A DNA stretch of 5,496 bases from Clostridia bacterium (lineage in GTDB: Bacteria; Bacillota; Clostridia; Oscillospirales; CAG-272), in assembly GCA_900770145.1 (NCBI GenBank), contig CAAGJL010000026.1, positions 1 through 5,496 on the forward strand. Reading direction: 5' to 3'. The notes beneath the pieces are model-generated. The model searched no databases, was not told the origin of the DNA, and saw only the letters and a list, made by a program, of their open reading frames with translations. Positions 1-4,042 of the stretch are shown here, in pieces (position 1 is the first letter of the stretch; each line of letters begins with the position of its first letter). The position numbers and the translations under genes are program-made.

Positions 1-579
1 CATAATCTCCACAATGGTAACGGCGGGCACGGGATACACCGCGCAGTCGCGTAAGATCTCCTGCACGGTCACGGCGATATATTTTGCCGCCGAGCCGAAG
101 CCCGGCGTATGGTCGGTGATGATCAGGTCGTTATCGATGGTTTTCGGCACACCGACAATGCGCATCTCGTACCCGTGCGCTTTGGTATACACCGAAAGTT
201 TTGCCACGGTGTCCATCGAGTCGTTGCCGCCGATATAAAAGAAATAGCGGATATTGTATTTTTGAAAGACCGCGAGAATCTTTCCGTACACCGCGTCATC
301 CTCCCCCGGTGCGGGGAGTTTTTTGCGGCAGGAACCGAGCGCCGCTGCAGGGGTGTGCTCCAACAGTTCCAATTTGGTGCGGTCGGCAAAGATCTCGTCC
401 AGATCCGTCAATCGCTCTGCGGCAAGCCCTTCGATCCCGTTGCGCATTCCGTACAGTTTACCGATGGTGCCCTTTCCGTTTTCCAACACGCCGCGTATCA
501 CGCCGGCAAGCGTGGCATTGATCGCGGCGGTAGGTCCGCCGGATTGCCCCACTACCGCATTTCCGACCAGTTGATCCAT
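1..579 (-). CDS. pfp: 6-phosphofructokinase, probably PPi-dependent (partial, C-terminus outside window)
   Basis: The first 193 residues are present and the frame is still open at the left edge, so the C-terminal half is missing. The product phosphorylates fructose 6-phosphate to fructose 1,6-bisphosphate in cytoplasmic glycolysis. The N-terminal phosphate-donor loop reads VGQSGGPTAAINATLAG (residues about 9-25). GGNDS lies at 117-121, PKTIDND at 145-151 and TPGFGSAAKY at 158-167. By family knowledge, ATP-dependent enzymes have Gly at the second-last position of GGDGS and Gly in PGTIDND. Here these are Asp120 and Lys146, the pair associated with pyrophosphate as phosphoryl donor, in which case the reaction is reversible. 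The ATG at 577-579 has GGAGGG 5 nt upstream and sits about 20 nt below a consensus promoter. The preceding gene on the same strand ends 78 bp upstream. Family assignment is very secure; donor specificity is inferred from two residues. Confidence 0.95.
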   Translation of the reverse strand, partial: MDQLVGNAVVGQSGGPTAAINATLAGVIRGVLENGKGTIGKLYGMRNGIEGLAAERLTDLDEIFADRTKLELLEHTPAAALGSCRKKLPAPGEDDAVYGKILAVFQKYNIRYFFYIGGNDSMDTVAKLSVYTKAHGYEMRIVGVPKTIDNDLIITDHTPGFGSAAKYIAVTVQEILRDCAVYPVPAVTIVEIM

Positions 580-608
580 AGCGCCCTCCAAAGTTCAGCA
601 ATAGATGT

Positions 609-637
609 ATTATAGCAGAAATGTTCGGAAATGTCAA
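609..637 (-). promoter_or_regulatory. SigA-type promoter of the phosphofructokinase gene
   Basis: On the minus strand TTGACA (632-637) is followed by 17 bp and then TATAAT (609-614), a perfect match to the vegetative consensus in both boxes and spacing. The predicted start point is near 602, giving a leader of about 22 nt that holds the GGAGGG ribosome binding site. The glycolytic gene can therefore be expressed strongly without its upstream neighbour. No terminator is visible between the two genes, so read-through may add to this. Confidence 0.9.
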
Positions 638-657
638 GGTTTGACGCATATTTACGT

Positions 658-1233
658 TCAACTTTGACGTTTTTCACCACGCGCACGCAACAGGCACAAC
701 AGACTTTTGACATTTGCGTCATAAACGGGCGAGCAGAGGTGCAGGCAGAGCTCCTCCGCAGAGGCAAGCACCCCCATAACGCACACGGCAAAGGAAATCG
801 GCACTGCGGCAGGGGTGAGCAGCAGCAACGGCAGAGCGAACAGCAAAGCGCCCGTGCATTTATTCAGATAAGTATGCAACGCGGCAAAGCGGCGGTAACG
901 GCACGCCGCCGCAAGATACGCGCAAAGGCGAAATGCCAGCGCCGCGCCTGCCAACCACCAGACCTGCACCGGCAACGTGCCGCGCAGGGTCGGGAAAAGA
1001 CGAAGGAGTATCACTGCATAAAAAAGGATATCCGCCACGGAGTCCAGCCGCGCGCCGAAGTCGCTCACGGTGCCGGTTTTGCGCGCGATCACGCCGTCCG
1101 CAATGTCGGTGGCACTGCAAATCAGATACAGCGCAAAAAAAGGCACGGTCAGCGGGGGGAGAAACGCCAGCGCCGACGTGCCGAGCATCCGGAAAACCGT
1201 CAGCAGATTCGGTATCGTCAGATATTTTTTCAT
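658..1233 (-). CDS. CDP-alcohol phosphatidyltransferase family protein (PgsA-like)
   Basis: This is a 191-residue integral membrane enzyme that would transfer a phosphatidyl group from a CDP-linked lipid to an alcohol, as in phospholipid headgroup synthesis. The complete signature D-x2-D-G-x2-A-R-x8-G-x3-D-x3-D is present at residues 43-68 (Asp43, Asp46, Gly47, Ala50, Arg51, Gly60, Asp64, Asp68). These Asp residues bind the metals and the last is the proposed general base. The N-terminus MKKYLTIPNLLTVFR is typical of the family, and about five or six hydrophobic stretches follow. A longer frame reaches 1308, but the ATG at 1231-1233 has GGGGAGGGG just upstream and the promoter at 1259-1287 lies between the two candidates, which decides the start. 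The acceptor alcohol cannot be read from sequence: glycerol 3-phosphate (PgsA) is the default, but this could be one of the unassigned clostridial paralogues. It is divergent from sigK and precedes the phosphofructokinase. Confidence 0.92.
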   Translation of the reverse strand: MKKYLTIPNLLTVFRMLGTSALAFLPPLTVPFFALYLICSATDIADGVIARKTGTVSDFGARLDSVADILFYAVILLRLFPTLRGTLPVQVWWLAGAALAFRLCAYLAAACRYRRFAALHTYLNKCTGALLFALPLLLLTPAAVPISFAVCVMGVLASAEELCLHLCSPVYDANVKSLLCLLRARGEKRQS

Positions 1234-1258
1234 GCACTCCCCTCCCCTTTTTTTCTTT

Positions 1259-1287
1259 ATTGTATCACCGCGTGCGCGGATTGTCAA
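1259..1287 (-). promoter_or_regulatory. SigA-type promoter of the phosphatidyltransferase gene
   Basis: On the minus strand TTGACA (1282-1287) is followed by 17 bp and TACAAT (1259-1264), a near-perfect vegetative promoter. The start point would fall near 1252, leaving a short leader of about 19 nt with GGGGAGGGG before the ATG at 1233. The spacer contains the dyad CCGCG-N2-CGCGG (1268-1279). Confidence 0.88.
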
Positions 1288-1296
1288 CTGCGCACG
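1271..1296. repeat. 7-bp inverted repeat bracketing the -35 box
   Basis: CGTGCGC (1271-1277) and its exact reverse complement GCGCACG (1290-1296) are separated by 12 bp. They enclose the -35 element of the phosphatidyltransferase promoter. The position would suit an operator, but the arms are GC-only apart from one base in GC-rich DNA, so chance is a real alternative. Confidence 0.4.
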
Positions 1297-1298
1297 GC

Positions 1299-1314
1299 GA
1301 GGGTGCAAACCCTC
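1299..1314. repeat. Small hairpin with GCAA tetraloop in the sigK/phosphatidyltransferase intergenic region
   Basis: GAGGGT (1299-1304) and ACCCTC (1309-1314) form a perfect 6-bp stem closed by GCAA, a GNRA-type loop when read on the plus strand. It lies 64 bp upstream of the sigK start codon and upstream of the minus-strand promoter. There is no T-tract directly after it, so it is not a normal terminator. A transcript of sigK starting further upstream than 1299 would carry it in its leader. Function unknown. Confidence 0.45.
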
Positions 1315-1329
1315 TATGATTCTGTTTTG

Positions 1330-1360
1330 GCATTTCGGACAGGCGGCGCTTCATATGATA
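1330..1360 (+). promoter_or_regulatory. Weak candidate SigE/SigK-type promoter for sigK
   Basis: CATATGATA (1352-1360) matches the mother-cell -10 form CATAnnnTA. GCATTTC (1330-1336), 15 bp upstream, resembles the SigE -35 element at five of seven positions. In Bacillus, sigK is transcribed first by SigE and then by SigK, so such a site is expected here. Against it, the predicted start point near 1366 would put the ribosome binding site (1365-1373) at the extreme 5' end of the mRNA. Confidence 0.25.
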
Positions 1361-1377
1361 CCCCGGAGGTGATTCTG

Positions 1378-2055
1378 ATGTTTTCTTTTTTGCTCTCGCT
1401 CCTGCTTGGCGCGGTGCATCTGCTGCTTGGGATCGGCACGCCCCGGCAATTCCCGCCCCCGCTCTCACCGGAGGAAGAAGAAAAAGCCTTCCGCCAAAAG
1501 GCGGAAGGCGATAAGGACGCACGGGAAAAACTGATTTTGCACAATCTGCGGCTGGTTTCCCACATTGTACGAAAATATTACGGCACGGCAAAAAACGGGG
1601 AGGATCTCGTTTCCATCGGCACCATCGGGTTGGTGAAAGCCGTGGACACCTTTCACCCGGAAAACGGCACGCGCTTTGCGACCTACGCCGCAAAATGTAT
1701 CCAAAACGAAATTTTAATGCATTTCCGTTCTCAGAAAAAACTGTCGGCAGAGGTTTCCATCAACGAGACCATTGACGTGGACCGGGACGGCAATCCCCTT
1801 ACCTATATGGACGTAATCGCGGCGGAGGACAATATGGAGGAGGAAGTGGAGCTTACCGTGCGCAGCAATCGGGTCAAAAAACTGATTGAAACCGTGCTTG
1901 ACGAGCGGGAGCGGCAGATTGTCACCTTACGCTACGGCTTGGGGCAAACAAAGCCGCACACCCAGCGTGAGGTGGCGGCTTTGCTCGGCATTTCCCGCTC
2001 TTATGTCAGCCGGATTGAAAAATCCGCGCTGGACACCCTGCGGGAGTATTTTTGA
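1378..2055 (+). CDS. sigK: RNA polymerase sporulation sigma factor SigK (pro-SigK)
   Basis: This 225-residue sigma-70 family protein directs late mother-cell transcription during spore formation (coat, cortex and germination genes in known systems). Residues 1-20 are strongly hydrophobic (MFSFLLSLLLGAVHLLLGIG), matching the inhibitory pro-sequence that membrane protease SpoIVFB removes in Bacillus. Residues 29-53 (PLSPEEEE...) and HNLRLVSHIVRKYY (55-68) are SigK-like. Region 2 continues through EDLVSIGTIGLVKAVDTF (75-92) and ATYAAKCIQNEILMHFRSQ (101-119). Region 4 carries the helix-turn-helix TQREVAALLGISRSYVSRIE (195-214). SigE is the nearest alternative, but the segment around residues 105-121 and the SISRSYVSRIE-type helix favour SigK. 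The ATG is preceded by GGAGGTGAT (1365-1373), a near-perfect anti-16S match. The frame is open upstream, but only opposite the neighbouring gene. No skin-type element interrupts it. An antisense terminator lies in codons 37-44. Confidence 0.93.
   Translation: MFSFLLSLLLGAVHLLLGIGTPRQFPPPLSPEEEEKAFRQKAEGDKDAREKLILHNLRLVSHIVRKYYGTAKNGEDLVSIGTIGLVKAVDTFHPENGTRFATYAAKCIQNEILMHFRSQKKLSAEVSINETIDVDRDGNPLTYMDVIAAEDNMEEEVELTVRSNRVKKLIETVLDERERQIVTLRYGLGQTKPHTQREVAALLGISRSYVSRIEKSALDTLREYF
1475..1509 (-). terminator. Antisense intrinsic terminator inside sigK
   Basis: GCCTTCCGCC (1486-1495) and GGCGGAAGGC (1500-1509) form a perfect 10-bp stem with a 4-nt loop. Read on the minus strand the stem is followed at once by TTTTTCTTCTTCC (1485 down to 1473), the classic layout of a Rho-independent terminator. 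On the plus strand the hairpin is preceded by A residues and followed by no T-tract, so sigK mRNA itself should not terminate here. It would stop transcripts running antisense through sigK from the operon on its right. The bases encode residues 37-44 of SigK. Confidence 0.7.
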
Positions 2056-2062
2056 AAGGGCT

Positions 2063-2116
2063 GCCTGACAGGAGAACTCCGCACCCGCTCCCCGCGGGAC
2101 GGATTGTTCGTCAGGC
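2063..2116. terminator. Hairpin between convergent sigK and SGNH-like gene, probable terminator
   Basis: GCCTGAC (2063-2069) pairs with GTCAGGC (2110-2116). Inside it a second stem forms from TCCG (2078-2081) plus CCCGC (2084-2088) with GCGGG (2094-2098) plus CGGA (2100-2103). On the plus strand it begins 8 nt after the sigK stop and is followed by TAACTTTT. On the minus strand it begins 7 nt after the stop of the SGNH-like gene but has only a poor U-tract (CAGCCCTTTC). It fits sigK termination better, and the weak minus-strand tract may leave some antisense read-through into sigK. Confidence 0.6.
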
Positions 2117-2122
2117 TAACTT

Positions 2123-2698
2123 TTACACCCCGGTCACCGGGCGGGCGAGATTCATCGCGTCACAGAAGTTGATTGCCCGGTCACGCACATGAAAGCGGAG
2201 CAGATCCAGCATCCGAAGCACCGGCTTTTCGGCTTTCAGCGCCGGGGTCAGATCCACGTACGTACAGCGCGTTCTCGCGGCAAGCGTGCGCAGCGCCTCA
2301 TTGAGCGCGGCGGTCTTTTCGTCGTCGGAGAGCACCGAGACCACATAAAGTTTGGCGTGTTTTGCCGTGGCGCGCAGTTTGCCGATCAGCGCCTCATAGC
2401 CCGCGAGGAACACGGTCAAATCAAAATTTCCGGCGGCAAGGTCGTTCTCGCCGATATTCAGAAACACCTTGCGGGGGGCAAGCGCCTCCACGGTGGCGGG
2501 CAAGACGCTTTCCAGGTCGGCAAGCGCCGCGCCGGGCATACTGCGATTCAGCACTGCGCTGTCGGTGCAGGCGAGGTTTTTCAGCTCCCCTACCGGCAAC
2601 TCGGAGAAAAGATCGGTGCCGCAGAATACCACGCCGTTTTTCTCAGAGACCGCGTTGATTTCCGAGTAGATTTCTTTTTCCGTGATTTTGTTTAGCAT
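2123..2698 (-). CDS. SGNH/GDSL hydrolase-fold protein with degenerate active site
   Basis: This 191-residue protein has no signal peptide and is predicted cytoplasmic. The block order of the SGNH fold is visible: VVFCGTDLF (23-31) at the block I strand-turn, NRSMPGA (51-57) for the block II glycine, and FLNIGENDL (79-87) for block III with its Asn85-Asp86. A helix-strand region with LYVVSVLSDD follows, then LRFHVRDRAINFCDAM near the C-terminus. The nucleophile position of the usual G-D-S motif reads G27-T28-D29, and no C-terminal D-x2-H motif is present, so ordinary ester hydrolysis is doubtful. The ATG at 2696-2698 has AAGGAG about 10 nt upstream, and that site lies inside the 3' end of the preceding gene, with a 56-bp overlap. 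It is therefore probably translationally coupled to the PQ-loop protein and expressed only with it. Fold assignment is fairly secure; function is unknown. Confidence 0.8.
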   Translation of the reverse strand: MLNKITEKEIYSEINAVSEKNGVVFCGTDLFSELPVGELKNLACTDSAVLNRSMPGAALADLESVLPATVEALAPRKVFLNIGENDLAAGNFDLTVFLAGYEALIGKLRATAKHAKLYVVSVLSDDEKTAALNEALRTLAARTRCTYVDLTPALKAEKPVLRMLDLLRFHVRDRAINFCDAMNLARPVTGV

Positions 2699-2987
2699 AG
2701 GACACACTCTCCTTTTCCTCTTTCTTTTTATCATAACCGCGGTTGATGAAAAACACCACCACGTTACCGGAAACGATGGCAAGATTGAGCAGGTAAATGG
2801 CAAGGACGTAATTGAACTGCCCGTTGATAACTTTTGCCGCGATGCCTGCAAGGTACCCGGTGATAATCAGCAACGTGAAATAAATGTTCATCGACTTTGC
2901 ACTTTTGAGCTTAATGTTTTTGATGAGGGAAATCGGCCAGGAAAGACCGAAACAAATCAGCATAACCGCTTCTAAAATCTGTGACAT
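2643..2987 (-). CDS. Small three-helix PQ-loop/SemiSWEET-like membrane protein
   Basis: The product has 114 residues, with hydrophobic segments at about 2-23, 34-54 and 58-82. A positively charged loop (KNIKLKSAKS, 23-32) follows helix 1, and a charged tail begins at Asp86-Lys89. Three helices in about 85 residues, with a proline in helix 1 (Trp17-Pro18) followed by a basic loop, fit the PQ-loop/SemiSWEET (MtN3-like) fold, whose members dimerise and move small sugars or other solutes. The classical Pro-Gln pair is replaced by Trp-Pro-Ile, so transport is an inference. The ATG at 2985-2987 has AAAGGAG 7 nt upstream and a promoter at 3016-3044. The last 19 or so residues (about 96-114) are hydrophilic and encoded in the overlap with the next gene. 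Such proteins usually end soon after helix 3, so this tail may be an acquired extension. Confidence 0.78.
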   Translation of the reverse strand: MSQILEAVMLICFGLSWPISLIKNIKLKSAKSMNIYFTLLIITGYLAGIAAKVINGQFNYVLAIYLLNLAIVSGNVVVFFINRGYDKKKEEKESVSYAKQNHGKRNLLGNQRGL

Positions 2988-3015
2988 AATGTGCTCCTTT
3001 TTTGATTTCATTTGC

Positions 3016-3044
3016 ATTATACACTTGACAAAACAATTTGTCCA
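3016..3044 (-). promoter_or_regulatory. SigA-type promoter of the PQ-loop/SGNH operon
   Basis: On the minus strand TGGACA (3039-3044, five of six matches) is followed by exactly 17 bp and TATAAT (3016-3021). The start point would be near 3009, giving a leader of about 22 nt with AAAGGAG. It overlaps the divergent regulator promoter almost completely: its -35 box lies in that promoter's spacer. Confidence 0.82.
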
Positions 3045-3053
3045 ATATATAAT
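3025..3053 (+). promoter_or_regulatory. SigA-type promoter of the LysR-type regulator gene
   Basis: TTGACA (3025-3030) and TATAAT (3048-3053) are separated by exactly 17 bp, a perfect vegetative consensus. The predicted start point is near 3060, giving a leader of about 35 nt that contains the dyad at 3067-3081 and the AAAGGAG site (3082-3088). Confidence 0.88.
3027..3042. promoter_or_regulatory. Dyad shared by both divergent -35 boxes
   Basis: GACAAA (3027-3032) and TTTGTC (3037-3042) are perfect inverted repeats around ACAA. The left arm supplies most of the plus-strand -35 box and the right arm most of the minus-strand -35 box. A protein bound here would block both promoters. The dyad may also simply result from two -35 boxes facing each other. 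Confidence 0.55.
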
Positions 3054-3066
3054 TATTATGGAATTG

Positions 3067-3081
3067 ATAGGCTGTACCTAT
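3067..3081. promoter_or_regulatory. Candidate LysR-type operator (T-N11-A dyad)
   Basis: ATAGG-CTGTA-CCTAT is a perfect 5-bp dyad with a 5-bp centre, and T3068 and A3080 satisfy the T-N11-A rule of LysR-type binding sites. It sits at about +7 to +21 of the regulator's own transcript and just before its ribosome binding site. This suits autorepression. The assignment to the adjacent regulator is inference. Confidence 0.55.
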
Positions 3082-3094
3082 AAAGGAGAACAGA

Positions 3095-3988
3095 ATGGAA
3101 CTGACGCAACTCCGCTTCTTTCTGGAAGTGGCAAAAACCGAGCATATGACCAAAAGTGCCGAAAAACTGCATATTGCCCAACCTTCGCTCACTCAAGCAA
3201 TTCACAAATTGGAGGAGGAGTTGGGCGTGCCGCTGTTTGACCACCGGGGCAGGAATATCACGCTGACGGAATACGGGCGCTTTCTCTCGGAGAAACTGAC
3301 CCCCGTGCTTGCCGAGATTGACCGGTTGCCGTTTGAATTGCGGCGTATGGCGAAAACCAGCAGCGAGACCATCCGCATCAGCGTGTTTGCCGCCTCGACA
3401 CTGGTGACAGAAGCGATTATCCGCTACAAACAGCAAAACAGCGAAGTGCATTTTCAGCTTTCGCAAAACCGGTCAAACGAAGTCTGCGACTTGGAAATTA
3501 CCACGCGGCTCCCCTCCCCCGTGCCGACCGGGAAGCCGGGCAAAAAGACCTATGCCCGCACCGAGCAGATTTTTCTTGCCGTGCCCGACCAGGGGAAATA
3601 TCAGGGACGGCATTCCATTGCTCTTAACGAGGTCATGGACGAGGGGTTTATCTGCCTTTCCGGCTCCCGCCAGTTTCGCCTGGTATGCGACAAGCTCTGC
3701 CGGGACGCAGGCTTTCGCCCGAACATTATTTTTGAAAGCGACAACCCCGCCGCCGTAATCAACATGGTCGGCTCCAATATGGGCGTCGGCTTTTATCCGG
3801 AGTTTTCGTGGGGGAAAATCGAAAGCCGTCACATCCGGCTTTTGAAAATTGAAGACGCGGACTTTTGCCGCGAACTTTCGGTCAGCGCGGTGCTTCCCAA
3901 AAACGACAACCGCTATGTGTCGGATTTTTTCCAGTTTCTCACCAAATACATCGAAAAGCGCGCCAAAAGCAGAAAAAAGAATGACTAA
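3095..3988 (+). CDS. LysR-type transcriptional regulator
   Basis: The protein has 297 residues, the normal length for the family. The N-terminal winged helix-turn-helix covers about residues 1-61, with helix-turn-helix at 18-37 and the family hallmark AQPSLTQAIHKLEEELGVPL at 28-47, ending in the wing and LTEYG (57-61). A linker helix (about 62-88) leads to the periplasmic-binding-protein-like effector domain (about 91-290), which normally senses a small metabolite. The effector cannot be named from sequence. The ATG at 3095 has AAAGGAG 6 nt upstream. It is divergent from the PQ-loop/SGNH operon with 107 bp between start codons, the usual arrangement for a LysR-type regulator and its target, and convergent with the GPH transporter. 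Control of the divergent operon and of itself is likely; control of the transporter is possible but not indicated by position. Confidence 0.93.
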   Translation: MELTQLRFFLEVAKTEHMTKSAEKLHIAQPSLTQAIHKLEEELGVPLFDHRGRNITLTEYGRFLSEKLTPVLAEIDRLPFELRRMAKTSSETIRISVFAASTLVTEAIIRYKQQNSEVHFQLSQNRSNEVCDLEITTRLPSPVPTGKPGKKTYARTEQIFLAVPDQGKYQGRHSIALNEVMDEGFICLSGSRQFRLVCDKLCRDAGFRPNIIFESDNPAAVINMVGSNMGVGFYPEFSWGKIESRHIRLLKIEDADFCRELSVSAVLPKNDNRYVSDFFQFLTKYIEKRAKSRKKND

Positions 3989-3995
3989 CGAACAA

Positions 3996-4032
3996 AACAA
4001 GCCGGCAAAGACAACGTCTTTGCTGGCTTGTT
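3996..4032. terminator. Bidirectional terminator between the regulator and the GPH transporter
   Basis: A 17-bp arm (3996-4012) pairs with 4016-4032 with a single G-T mismatch and an AAC loop; the core is GCCGGCAAAGAC with GTCTTTGCTGGC. It starts 7 nt after the regulator's stop codon and ends 10 nt before the stop of the convergent transporter gene. The minus-strand side runs into TTGTTTTGTTCGTT, a good U-rich tract for the transporter transcript. The plus-strand side has the U-rich part only within the stem (CTTGTTGATT). Confidence 0.85.
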
Positions 4033-4042
4033 GATTGAAAAA

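Noticed and set aside
1299..1314. Hairpin with GCAA loop considered as a terminator, riboswitch part or T-arm of a tRNA
   Set aside because: There is no adjacent T-tract, no further paired helices in tRNA or riboswitch arrangement, and the flanks do not fold into a cloverleaf.
631..1377. In-frame upstream extension of sigK giving a 474-residue protein
   Set aside because: The extension lies opposite the phosphatidyltransferase gene, shows no recognisable domain and has low-complexity Arg/Gln-rich composition. The ATG at 1378 has a near-perfect ribosome binding site and begins the expected pro-sequence.
2189..2695. Open frame of 168 codons on the plus strand opposite the SGNH-like gene
   Set aside because: It is an antisense shadow produced by GC3-biased codons and lacks promoter and ribosome binding site. 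Its length is explained by the real gene on the minus strand.
3056..3466. Minus-strand open frame of 136 codons opposite the LysR-type gene
   Set aside because: It has His/Arg/Gln-rich shadow composition, no ribosome binding site, and lies antisense to the conserved helix-turn-helix region.
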